DNA from: Ophiura sarsii
Taxonomy: Eukaryota; Echinodermata; Ophiuroidea; Amphilepidida; Ophiuridae
Assembly (NCBI GenBank): GCA_035610835.1
Contig: CM069441.1
Coordinates: forward strand, 103,165,606-103,229,605
Length of the DNA: 64,000 nucleotides
Direction: 5' to 3'
A program made the translations under genes and the position numbers. The notes below the pieces were generated by a model. That model searched no databases. It was not told the DNA's origin and saw only the letters and a program-made list of their open reading frames with translations. How positions within the stretch are numbered: the stretch's first letter is position 1; every line of letters starts with the position of its first letter. Positions 51,012 to 62,718 of the stretch are shown one piece after another.

Positions 51012-51240
51012 TGTGACGTGATCAAGCGAAATGAGTCGCATGTCGGCAGTTTTGAATTTTGATATTTGTCCATCATTCAAATGCAGGTGAAAATGCTTCA
51101 GTATGGTCCAAACCCCACTCAAATCAAACTTCTAGTTTTTTAAGTTACAACTGAGAAAACAAAGTAAAACATAAGAATTTGCCACTTCTTTTTACCTCAA
51201 CATTCCAGACATACGACTCATTCCGATTGATCGCGTCACA
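51012..51240. mobile_element. 229-bp MITE, TGTGACGYGATCAA ends
   Basis: The inverted ends are TGTGACGTGATCAAGCGAAA and its partner TCCGATTGATCGCGTCACA, continuing into ATGAGTCG. The flanks TATA and TTTA are a possible 4-bp target. No coding. Confidence 0.7.
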
Positions 51241-51719
51241 TTTATGTGAAACATGTCATATTTGGCCATACTGAAATTTAGGTCCTCAAGGTTGTCCCAT
51301 CAAATGGTAGACCACATGTTCTTTATTCCCAAATATGCAATCCATAAATCCACTATTATTTGTCATAAATTAAAGCTGCTATTTCTGTCTGTCTGTCTAT
51401 CCCTCATGTTTTAATTTGTATGTTGCAGGCACTAGAATACATTTCTATGAAGAAAGTTGTTTTTTGAATTGGACAAAACACCTCAAATTGAACTTTGTCA
51501 AACAAAACCAGACTGATAGTCGGACATTTTCATGTCTGATGTTACATTCAGCAGTTGGTCAGTTTATCCAAATTGACTTGTTCGCATATGGTCATACTAC
51601 ATACCATTTGACTTGTACAAATTGTAAATAATAAAATTTAACTGATTTAGTCGCTGTCATAATACTTTTGAGTTGGTGCATGACGATTGACCTCCAATTG
51701 TGTGGTTTCAAATACTTAA

Positions 51720-52021
51720 AGGGGCATTGAGAGATACGTATGGGAGTGCGTCCTCAATTTTCCTGGAAATTGGGGTTTTTTGCACCAAAGTAATACTTAG
51801 GCATTATACTAAGTACCATCTGAAACTGTTTACCTTAATTCTCAGTATATCATGTTATATTTCACAATTGTGTTATCGCCATCACTTCAAACCTTTTTTC
51901 ATGAAATATTACGTTTCGGGCTTCTATTATACCATGAAAGTAACTGTTACTTTCATGATTATACCTTATCTATTGAAACATAAAAAAAAATCTTTTTTAT
52001 CGCCAATCTCTCCGTGCCTCT
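51720..52021. mobile_element. TTAA MITE K4, 302 bp
   Basis: TTAA lies on both sides. The termini are AGGGGCATTGAGAGAT and ATCTCTCCGTGCCTCT (imperfect inverted). Confidence 0.65.
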
Positions 52022-52025
52022 TTAA

Positions 52026-53123
52026 GGAATGGTATATCAAGATTAAATTATAAATTATCAAAAACAAAATCAATTTAATATGGTACATAGGAGAGCCGAA
52101 TCCAGATATCTAAGTTAAAAAGTTGACACATTTATTTATCAGAGTGCATTATAAGATGGTTCAATCCAGCAGAATTTGATTGGGTGATATTTTTAGCATC
52201 TATGAGAAGATTGATATGTATGGCTAGGTTACCTAATCCCTATTCCAGAAAAATGTAGAGCTATGAACAACTTTATTTCTTCAAAATCATATAAAACGCC
52301 AAAAAAGTGTTCTATGAGCCAAACCAATCCATATTTTACCAATTTTAGGTGTGTGGGGTGGGGGGTGGGGGGGGAGGGCGGGGGTGGGGGATTGGAAATT
52401 GTTAGAAAATATTGAAACATTTTGAAAATGTACTAATGTTTTTATATAATAAAAAAAACACGCTTGACCGACCACCCGACCGACCTGGTTTGAAAACAGT
52501 TTTTGGCCCGTTTTTCACCAAAAAAGCTGACCATGCCATGAATTTTAATTTTAATTTCCTGGAATGGTTACAGAAGTATGGGTAGGATTCATAATATAGT
52601 ACCACTTTATATTCTTTTCATTTGAAAAAACAAGTAGTTCTACGTACAGTTATATCTGGATTTGGGAGTAGTATCTGTTTTCAACTCACTCATTAATGCA
52701 TTATATTTATTGGGAATTAAGAATTCAATCTTTTGTAATACACAATTTCAGACTGCCTCTTATTTTATTAAATAATACAATATGAACTCTGTGTCTATTC
52801 TGTTGCATTCTTATAGTGTAGTGCCTTACGGACCATATCTATTAATAATATATTAGTTACCCTTTTGACTTTGATCATGCACAATTTATCTTTTGCCCTG
52901 TTTACGTTTACGATATGCCCTGCGAGATTACTGCATGTTGGGATAGACATATCAGTTCTATTTTGGTAGACACAATACACATGATATTGCAAACAAGGGC
53001 AAAATAATAAATCTTATAATTATATAGATCAAAATGTTCAAACAATTTTGACACTGTAATGCAATAAATTCCCCCTCTCCCTATGAACCGTTTTATCATC
53101 TCATTTTGTCAGCTATTTTCCAT
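52026..53123. other. Intergenic stretch without a recognised gene
   Basis: AT-rich sequence with a G-rich tract (52349-52392). I see no coding or mobile feature I can bound. Confidence 0.4.
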
Positions 53124-53127
53124 TTAA

Positions 53128-53498
53128 AGGTATATTATGTGATCTTTTCCAGGGGACGCCTTCAATCCTCGAGAGAAAAAAATTGGAAGCAGATTTTCTT
53201 GCAGATTTACATTTCTGATCATAAATCGTACATACATTCCAAGTTACAGGGCGATACGATCTTAATTACTTAAAATCATGGTTTAAGAGTGAAAATAAAC
53301 TGTCAGGTTAACAGACAGTTTATTTTTTTAACTCTAAATTCACTCTAAAACCATGATTTGGAGGTAATTAGGAATCGTGTCGCTCTGTAACTTGAAATAT
53401 ATTTATGATCAGAAATGTAAATCTGCAAGAAAATCTGCTTCCAAATTATTTTTTTGAGGATTGAGGGCGTCCCCTGGAAAAGATCACATAATATACCT
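53128..53498. mobile_element. TTAA MITE K1, copy a
   Basis: TTAA lies at 53124-53127 and 53499-53502. The arms run from AGGTATATTATGTGATCTTT to the complement. The diagnostic block TTTTCTTGCAGATTTACATT appears on both arms. A short central hairpin (AACTGTCnG...) sits in the loop. The target and ends fit Kolobok (piggyBac is the alternative). Confidence 0.85.
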
Positions 53499-53716
53499 TT
53501 AAGGACTGGGCATGATGATAATGAGAGCCAACCTAATAATAATAATGTGGATGTCTTTGTCTGTCTATTGGGCACAAATATAATAATGTGGATGTCTATT
53601 GCACACAAATCCACCAAAATGGCGCTTGGAGCGAGTTACATAAAATATCTTATATTACAATATACATTTACTTACAAAACTTAATCTACAATAATTTAAC
53701 TTACACTACAACTTAA

Positions 53717-54090
53717 AGGCATATTATGTGATCTTTTCCAGGGAGTGCCCTCTATTCATGATTTTTTTTTAGAAAGTAGATTTTCTTGCAGATTTACATT
53801 TCGGATCATAAATCATGAATATATTCCCAGTTACAAAGCGATACGATTCTTAATTACCTCAAAATCATGGTTTTAGAGTGAATTTAGAGTAAAAATAAGT
53901 TGTCGGCGCAGACTCCGACAGCTTATTTTCACTCTAAAACCATGATTTTGAAGTAATTAAGAATAGTATTGCCCTGTAACTTGGAATGTATTACGATTTA
54001 TGATCAGAATTGTAAATCTGCAAGAAAATCTGCTTTCATTTTTTTTCGAGGATTGAGGGCGTTCCCTGGAAAAGATCACATAATAAACCT
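53717..54090. mobile_element. TTAA MITE K1, copy b
   Basis: Same family as 53128-53498: TTAA flanks, AGGCATATTATGTGATC and its complement at the ends, and the same inner blocks and central stem. Confidence 0.85.
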
Positions 54091-54661
54091 TTAATAATAT
54101 AATAATGATATAAATAATAATATCATAATTTAAACTTACACAAATATGATCAAATACACTGATAATATTTGAACTATTAAAAACTTGTAGCGAGACAAAT
54201 ACATATTGGACGTAAATCATCCAATTGTATCATTATGTTTGGGATCAAATATTATCCACCTTAGGACACCTCAAAACATAATGTTTGCAATGGGATGGTT
54301 CCAATCATTCTTTGTATTTGTGGATGTTTTCTGTATTTTTTACAATTTGATTGGTCTTTGTGTAAAAAATAAAGGATTGGTTTGGGTTTTTTTGGCTTAA
54401 ACATTTTGTTTTTGAAATTATTGACCAAAAAAGCCAACAATTTAAATTTTGGAGATAAAAATCAAGTTGGCACTTTTTGGTCAATATTCTCAAAACTAAA
54501 AATGTTTAAGCAACAACAAGAAAAACGATCCTAGATAATTATTGACTTAAGATGATTTTGGAATTTTTTACCAAAAGCTGATTCTGTTAGGTTGACCGGG
54601 AAAAAAATTGGGTAAAAATATAAAAATCACTATATTTGGTGAAATTTGATACTTCACTTAA

Positions 54662-55017
54662 AGGTAGATGACCCGATCACATTTTCGTAACACATAATTA
54701 TTTCAAACATACGGAGATTTTCATATCATATGAAAGCTCGTATTTTTCTCATCATCATACTGAAATTTGACGACCTAAATCGGTATAATTACGGAGAAAT
54801 CGATGAAATAACGTCGAATTACCGCGAAAGGTGGTAACCACCAAAATCGTTTGTGTACAACTCAATGGGTACATTTCACGGCATCTTTTGCGTCTAAAAT
54901 AAGAACCATTAGAGTTATGCAACTCAAACTTTGGAATACGACTTTTTTAAGGATGACCTTTCATGTAGAATAGTAAACTTCAAGTTTAAAATCGGAATGT
55001 GATCGGGTCATCTACCT
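54662..55017. mobile_element. TTAA MITE family K2, copy 2
   Basis: TTAA lies at 54658-54661 and 55018-55021. The termini AGGTAGATGACCCGATCACA and TGTGATCGGGTCATCTACCT are perfectly inverted. Copy 1 is at 37420-37760. Confidence 0.85.
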
Positions 55018-55737
55018 TTAACGAAATTTGGCACTTCACTTAACGCCACTGAAGAGTAGGAACAATTCCATTAGTTTTAACAACCTCCTTTTTAGGCACA
55101 AAAAGCCATTCCGGAGCCCCAATCTTGGTTAAAATCTACCCTAAAATATTGTGAAGACATCCCCCCTTTTGCGGAGGACCAAAACGAACTAAATGGAAGT
55201 GAAAAGTTCTACCGCATTCTGGCAAGAGGTTCTGAAGGCTCATTGCACATGGTGATGCGCTGTCAATAATATATAGGGCATTTTGGTGGTTTTGTTTGGA
55301 TTTTTTTTTCTCACTTTAGCTACATTTTTTTGCACCCATTTTGATCCATTCCTACCCATTTCCAGTAATTTCGATCCGTATCATGCATGCGTTTCGATAC
55401 GTTACTAAATATACAGATACCCTATTGCGAATGCTGTAAAATAAACTGACACTATTACTATTTATATACCACTGCTTCGCCATGAGTTTCAATAGACCTC
55501 TAAACTCAAACCCACACAAACTATGGACAATAAACACACAAAATCACATATTTATCAGATCCATCCATACAACCCCGTAAAATGATAGTGATATTGATGG
55601 ATTTTGAAAAATTATTTTAAAATAGCGCTAAAGACTACACAGGCTTTTACGATAGTTTCTGTTGAGTAATCTTAACCAAGTTAGTAAGTTACACATATCT
55701 TCAAGGAATTATTCACCCTTTGTACGGTCCGCCATTT

Positions 55738-56235
55738 GCAAAGAGAGTTTCTAACTGGTACCGTATACCCGTGGGGGGGGGGGCACTTGGAAAAAGGTAT
55801 GTGCCGCGCTGAAGACCCCTTTTTCACCCTCTGCTGCTAGCTCTTATGACCCCCTTTTGAGCCTGCATCAGTTCTTAAGACCCCAATTTTATTGAAAATT
55901 CAAAAATCACGAAAATGTTGCGTTCCAAAGCCCCAATTCTTCGAAAATTTTGCGTTCTAAAACCAAAAAATAAAAATCGCAAATTTGCATTCTTGCTAAT
56001 CAAAATTGAACTATAGGCTAGTTCTCAACACCTACTTTAAAAAAAAAAATCAGTTCCTAAGACCCTCAGGCTATTTTTCGTCATAAAATCCACTCAGTTC
56101 AGTTCTGTAGTCCCCCTTTTTGAGACCATGGGCGGCACACCCCTACCCAAAATAAAGTTGAGTGCCCCCCCCCTGGGACCGTATATTGAATGGGATTATC
56201 CCATAACATTATGTAACTAGTTTGACTCTCTTTGC
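55738..56235. mobile_element. Foldback repeat, GCAAAGAGAGT ends with poly-G/poly-C
   Basis: GCAAAGAGAGT and ACTCTCTTTGC lie at the outer ends. ACCGTATACCCGTGGGGG and CCCCCTGGGACCGTATA lie just inside. The CCCCTTTT/CCCAATTTT-rich interior is non-coding. Confidence 0.6.
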
Positions 56236-56629
56236 ACCTATGACTGGTCATGCAGTGAAATGATGCAACACTTTTTGTCAATCTGATTCCCGTTCGAGGC
56301 CCTCCTCACAAATGGCAGGTTCGTGCAAAGATCAAATACCCGGTTGGCAGTCTATCCACATGTTCAAATATCTGTGATTAAAGTAGTCCTTTTTTAAAGT
56401 CTTATAAATGTAAGCTTATATGATTTAATCCGATTTATTCTCTATTTGTTTTAGGGTATTAATACACTTCAGGCTTCAGTGGCCAGCACTTCTTTCCAAA
56501 AGCCCTCAATACACATTATATATATACCGTCAAACGGCCAAATTGTTTAAATAAATACAGAACATCGTTACATATTGTAATATACACAGGCATGACAAAA
56601 TAAGTGCTAAGTTTAGGACAAAGTGTTAA

Positions 56630-57004
56630 AGGTATATTATGTGATCTTTCCAGGGAACGCCCTCAACATCGAAAAAAAAATTGAAAGCAGATTTTCTTGC
56701 AGATTTACATTTCTGATCATAAATCGTACATACGTTCCAAGTTACAGGGTGATACGATTCTTAATTACTTCAAAATTATGGTTTTAGAGTGAAAATAAAC
56801 TGTCGGGTTAACACGACAGTTTATATTTTCACTCTAAATTCACTCTAAAACCATGATTTTGAGGTAATTAGGAATCACATCGCTCTGTAACTTGGAATGT
56901 ATATACAATTTATGATCAGAAATGTAAATCTGCAAGAAAATCTACTTTCTAAAAAAAAATCATGAATAGAGGGTGCTCTCTGGAAAAGATCACATAATAT
57001 GCCT
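56630..57004. mobile_element. TTAA MITE K1, copy c
   Basis: TTAA lies at 56626-56629 and 57005-57008. The arms and central hairpin are as in copies a and b. Confidence 0.85.
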
Positions 57005-57160
57005 TTAAATACAGTGATAAAAAGCACACTTTTGATTGTAACCAGTGTTAGCAACTCAAGTAAATTCATCATATAATTAACAGATATTCTATCAGCTTAT
57101 TGTTTTTTTAGGGCTAAACAAATGTGCGGAATATACAGCCGCTTTGTTGCGCATACATAT

Positions 57161-57992
57161 GAGCATGTTTCTACTGGGCAACTTAACGGTTAAATTGCCC
57201 AGTAGAAACACCCAGATAATGCTAATTAAGCTAAGTTTTCTAACGGCAAAAACCTTCACAAACCAGGTTTGTTAACGGTAATTAGAAACAGCCACCCGTC
57301 AGGGGTCGCATTCTGACGCGTCTGCGCGTCCTAGACCTCTCACTTTCTTGTAGTGACGCGTCAGGTTTCAAATTGGAAAGACTTGCGGGTCCCGATCAAA
57401 ATTGAAGGGACCCCTTAAATTTGACGATGTATGGAAATGGAAACCTTAAGAAATTCTGTAAATTACATATCCATCCATTGCTCACAATATAAATTCATCA
57501 AAACTGTCTGTAAAAAAGTGAAATTTTCAAATACCCAAACTTCAGGACCCCTCAATTTCTTGGGGGACCCCTATAGTTTGTTTTTTGAAGTCCTACGGGG
57601 TCCTGAAAATGTTCATGGGACCTCTCACATTTCTGATCCAGTGCTATGACCTGCCACCCGTTAAATCTTAACGCTAAGTTCTTGTGACCTGGAAGTAAAC
57701 ATGTGCACGCTGGATGCTACGCATTGTGGCTCTGCGTTTACGACGAATTTCATGTTTATTTATCTTGTTTGTGTTGTTATATAACATGCTATATTAAAAG
57801 ACAAGGAATTACAGTGGCGGTATTTTTCAAGTGGGGCGGCATTGTTGGTATACATAGGGTCAAATGTCGTGGCCCATCGATTAGGATGCTTGCAGTAAAC
57901 TTAGCGGTAACTTTTTATGAGTAGAAACGGGGGAATTAAAAAGTTAACGGTAATTACCGCTAACTTTCCAGTGCCCCAGTAGAAATACGCTC
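57161..57992. mobile_element. MITE with GAGCRTRTTTCTACTGGG ends, host of a hAT insertion
   Basis: The left end GAGCATGTTTCTACTGGGCA and the right complement (CCCAGTAGAAATACGCTC) are inverted. TTAACGGTAATTACCG-like motifs recur inside both ends. It is interrupted at 57300-57653. Confidence 0.65.
57300..57653. mobile_element. hAT MITE with perfect 8-bp target duplication
   Basis: CCACCCGT occurs exactly at 57292-57299 and 57654-57661. The element starts CAGGGGTCGC and ends GCTATGACCTG. CAGG...CCTG ends with an 8-bp duplication are the hAT signature. It is 354 bp with no transposase, and contains G/C-rich GACGCGTC motifs. Confidence 0.85.
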
Positions 57993-58114
57993 TATGTGAC
58001 CATCGAGCACAAAGGGCCTGTAAAGTCGGCAGAGCATGTTTTGAGATATGGCCCATTAAACATTTTATTAAGAAACATGGGAATTTTCAATGGATTTATT
58101 TACCTTTGTAACAT

Positions 58115-58290
58115 GCAATATCGACATGTAATACATCATTGTAATGCTGATTTTTAGGAGAATATACCTGTTCAATATCTCAAAATATGTTTTCAGGCGC
58201 GTGCAATATCGACATGTAATACATCATTGTAATGCTGATTTTTAGGAGAATATACCTGTTCAATATCTCAAAATATGTTTTCAGGCGCGT
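58115..58290 (+). repeat. 88-bp tandem duplication including a transposon end
   Basis: Two copies (58115-58202 and 58203-58290) appear identical by eye, each ending ATGTTTTCAGGCGCGT. The last bases belong to the terminus of the element starting at 58282, so the duplication postdates that insertion. Confidence 0.85.
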
Positions 58291-59889
58291 GCCCAGGGGG
58301 GGGGGGGCTTTGGGGGCTCAAGCCCCCCGGGTCCCCAGAGGGTTAAAAAAGAAGAGGGGAGAGAGGGAAGGGGAGGAGAGGAGGAGGAGGGGAGATGAGG
58401 AAGGGAGGGGGAGGAAGAGGGGAGGGAAAAGGAGAGACCGGGAGCTTTTATTAGTGTCTCTTGCTTTATCTCAACGTCTCTGAACCATGTATTTGTTTTA
58501 TAACGGAAGTAAATATTGATAGCAAGAAGAGTTTTAGGTCACCCAGGCAAGTTAAAACCCAACAGATAGGCCCTCGGAATCATTGTCAAAAGAGTACAAA
58601 ATAAAAAGGAAGATAAGAAGAACCGGGTAACGAGCATAGACAGTGCAAGCGGGGAATGGCTCCCCCCCATCATTGTCAGTGGGGACGATGCCCCCCCTTC
58701 CATATGCCCCCCTCCATTGTCACAGTGGGGACGATTGCCACCCCACCCACCCCCTCAAAAGAAGCCATTTTTGTGCGCGAATTAGTTTCAATGCTTAACC
58801 AGGGAGGTGTAATAACATCTCTCTGGCTTAACTATTCAAGCTTAACAACATGGTTTCAGGAACCAGATTCTTTCTGCGCTTTGCGCGAGTTAGATTCAAT
58901 ATTTCTTTATTCAAGTTATAAAAAGATGGCTTAAATACTGACAGTTTGTACGCTCAATGTTTATTCAAGCTTTATAACAACATGTTTCAGGAACGTTTTC
59001 TGGACCATTTTAGTTAGTAAACTAAACATTTTTGCGCGTTTCGAGCGAATTGGTTTCATTTTTTTTTATTATTCAAGCTTAATCAAAATGGCTTCATGAA
59101 CGTTTTTCAGGACCATTTTAGTGTTAAAATAACAAATTTTTACAATAGCCATTTTTTTAAAAATATTTTGAAAAAGATGGCTTCAGAAACGTTTTCTGGA
59201 CCTTTTTATTGTTAAAATATACATTTTTCTGCGCGCGTAGCGCGCGCATTAGTTTCACTGTTTATTTATTATTCAAGCTTAACAAGATGGCTTCTAAACC
59301 TTTTTACAATAGCCATTTTTTTGCACGCTCCGCGCCAATTATTTGTATACTACTTTGTAATTCAATTGGAACTAGATGGCTTCAGAAACGTTTTCTAGAC
59401 CTTTTTAGTGTTGAATTAAACATTTTTGGCACGCTACGCGCAAATTAGTTTCGCTGTTTAATTATCAGTCAAGCTTACCAACCAGCTTATATGGTTTCAG
59501 GAATGGTTTGTTAAACCTTTCTTTTCACAATAGCCAATATTTTCATGCTACACGCAAATCCTTTTTAATTTATTCGCAATTTCAAACCCTTACGCCATGT
59601 TGTTTGCTTTAGCAACATTGAAGGGAAAATATCCTATTTTGAATGATATTGATAATAAGCCAATATTGATTGGAAATGAAGTTAAGGTTTTTCAATAAAA
59701 TATTGGTCAAAATTACACACCAATCGCACCAAATGGGTTCGAAAATTTAAAATAAAAAAATCGAATTCCAAGGGAGGGGGGCACATCCACCCTCAGACTA
59801 CCCCTGTCCGCGTTACCGCGGATAGCAATGCGAACCAATGAAATTTATTTTTAAGCCTCCCGGGTAAGATAAAATCCTGCGCACGCCTA
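58282..59889. mobile_element. CAGGCGCGTGCCC element, copy 1 (1.6 kb)
   Basis: The left end is CAGGCGCGTGCCCAGG and the right end CCTGCGCACGCCTA. CCCCCGGGT lies just inside each end. The interior holds about five diverged units of roughly 100-180 bp with GATGGCTTCAGAAACGTTTT, a GCGCG..CGCGC-type block and TTAGTTTCACTGTTTA. Copy 2 is at 62719-63844. Confidence 0.7.
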
Positions 59890-60233
59890 TGTAAGTACTT
59901 ACTTACTTACTTTTTGGCGTCCACTCCAACTTGGTTGAGTGATGCCATCCTTTGCAAGATTTTTTGTTCTCAATTTTCGAACCCATTTGGTGCGATTTGG
60001 TGTGTACTTTTGACAAATATCTTATTGAAAAGCAATCCCTTTCCGCCGTTTCTTCTCTTTTTTTCCCCTTCTTCTTTTTTTTTCTTTCTTGGCAAAAAAG
60101 TTGGCCGCCACGGCCGCCCCGGTTGCGACGCCTGGTAGGCCTACATATCACCAATCAGTCACTCATTCCCTTTCTCTCCCCCTTCCCCCTTTCCTCTCCC
60201 CCTCTTTTCACTTTTTTTTTTTGTTGATTTTTT

Positions 60234-60266
<33 letters not shown>

Positions 60267-60365
60267 CGCGCGCCCCTCCGCCCCCGGGATCTGCGCCTGG
60301 GAGGGGAGTCGAGTACGCGTGCTGCGTACAGTACCGCCGCTGTTTACAACAATTATAGCCTGCTT

Positions 60366-61800
60366 GGTCATGTGTTTTAAGCTCGCCTCCTTTCGCGTTA
60401 CACACGGATTTTGGCTTTCACGACATGATTTTAACTTTACACATTTATATTTGCTTGTATACCCCCCCCCCCCCCTGAGGTAGTAAAAGTATACATTTTC
60501 TGAAGGGAAATTGCATGAGGAAACCGAATATGCCAATTGAAATTGAAATTATAGTACGACCAAGAACTAAAATGGTATGATCGGAAACGTTCGGAAAAAT
60601 ATCAGAGTTTTAATTTTTAATTTGAGATCCATATATTTTTTATACCTACCCCTATCGTTATTTACTTTACATATTTAAATTCATCATGAAATTACCTATT
60701 AGATGATATGTAATTGTCAAAGTTACTACGTCGGTATGGTAATTATACCGAATATCTCCACTTTTTATTTCATATATTTTTAGAATTTTCAGAAATATTT
60801 GTTTAAGGAAGAACCCTTCCCTGATATAAACTGCATTTCTGAATTCCTCTAGTTACAAGCTTTCCAAAAATGTACACTTTTGCTATCATAGGTTGAAAAC
60901 TTTTTCTGTTATAGTCATTTTTATAAATCAGGTAAATTGAGGCTGATTATTCATGTTGACTGTGTACCGAATAGGAAGAAAGCTGATGTTCATGGTCTTA
61001 CCCATAATTAATTAGTTGTAACAAATAGTTGACAAGTCTGTTGAACCACATACTTAAAGGCATAATATGTGATCTTTTCCAGAGAGCGCCCTCATTTCAT
61101 GATTTTTTAAAGTTTTTTAGAAAGTAGATTTTCTTGCAGATTTACATTTCTGATCATAAATCGTACATACATTCCAAGTTACAGAGCGATACGTTCCTAA
61201 TTACCTCAAAATCATGATTTTAGAGTGAATTTAGAATGAAAATATGAACTGTCGGTGTTATCCGACGGTTTATTTTCACTCTAAAACCATGATTTTGAAG
61301 TAATTAAGAATCATATCGCCCTGTAACTTGGAATGTATGTACGATTTATGATCAGAAATGTAAATCTGCAAGAAAAATCTACTTTCAATTTTCTTTTCGA
61401 TGTTGAGGGCGTTCCCTGGAAAGATCACATAATGTACCTTTAAAGACTACTAATTATCCTTTAAAATGGGACCAGAATGGTGTTTGTAACATTAGGAGAT
61501 GACTAGTTATTGTAAAAAGAACAAAACATGGGATTATTCCCATTGAGTTTGTACAGGCGGCACCCCTTCCAGCGGCACCACCCCTGGTCCCCAAACATCA
61601 AACAGCTGTATCTCCCAATCTGTATTAGCTATACCAATTCCCTTTTGCAGGCAGAATGCTTGTTATTAGGGCTTTGAAATGATACCAAATTTGTTGAGAT
61701 AGCTTTTGTGGTTTTAAAAATATTTGAGGAAAATGACAGCATGAAACTAAAAAATGTAACGGCACCACCCTTTTGGGAGGCGAGTTCATAACGCGTGACC
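60366..61800. mobile_element. Element B, copy 2 (1.43 kb)
   Basis: The termini GGTCATGTGTTTTAAGCTCG and CGAGTTCATAACGCGTGACC match element B copy 1 (14219-15256), including CACCACCC near the right end. Removing the nested K1 copy d leaves about 1.05 kb, the same length as copy 1. Confidence 0.75.
61058..61439. mobile_element. TTAA MITE K1, copy d (nested in element B copy 2)
   Basis: TTAA lies at 61054-61057 and 61440-61443. AGGCATAATATGTGATC and its complement are at the ends, and the inner blocks are those of the K1 family. Confidence 0.85.
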
Positions 61801-62718
61801 TCTTATGAAATAAAGACAATTTAAACACTGTTATTGAAAGTGGGTTCGCATTTTAACATAACATGTTTAAAACTTGGATTTTTCTATATGGCGACACATA
61901 ATAATACGGCAAATTGCCAAATAATAACGCGAAATTGGAATGATGAACGCTTATTGCATGATCTTACCGTGATTCATTAACAACAAAACCTTGTTGTCCC
62001 ATGATTTACAAATGTTTGCATGCGATCGAGTTTTTTTTTCATTGTAGTTGCCATGACGAACACACAAACACCATGTCATATTTCTAGAGATTAACAAAGA
62101 ACATCGAGACCCATGCAGATTATAATGAATGATGACAAATTATGATCGAATACTAGACAAAAGAAGACCATTTTGTGGTAAATTTCATTTGCACAATAAC
62201 TTTATAATTTACGTCAGAATTGTTTTTCTTCGTGGTTAAAAAGCGTATCAATAGCGTACCGTGGGGTAAATATCTAACAGAAAACAGCTAGGAAATTTGA
62301 ATTTAACAAGAACAAGTTTGAATGTTGCATAGCAACGTACATAGCAACGTACACGATGAATCTAGGTCGATCCAACCTTGGTAAACAAAATATTGTTTTC
62401 GCGAGCTGTTATCTTATATCGTAACTTATATATACATGAATCAGCATATCACTGATTTGAATATAACATTTTAGGTTGTACAAGAAATTGAAATATTAAA
62501 CAATTTCTGATTTTTAATGCACTCTCATTTGGCACGTTTGGTGCACCACATTTTGATGATTTCCTTACCAAAACCTCTTATAAGTTTTTGCCCCTTTGAT
62601 TACCAAAAAGTTTCATATGCCCGGGGTGGTTTAAGTACTGTTTAGACACAACACTTGTGAATATTGAAACTGACTATAATTATGTGTGTTTGGAGAATCG
62701 TTTACGCATGCTTAATAC

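Noticed and set aside
60159..60536. Poly-Pro minus-strand ORF of 125 codons.
   Set aside because: Produced by a long poly-G run. Low complexity, not a gene.
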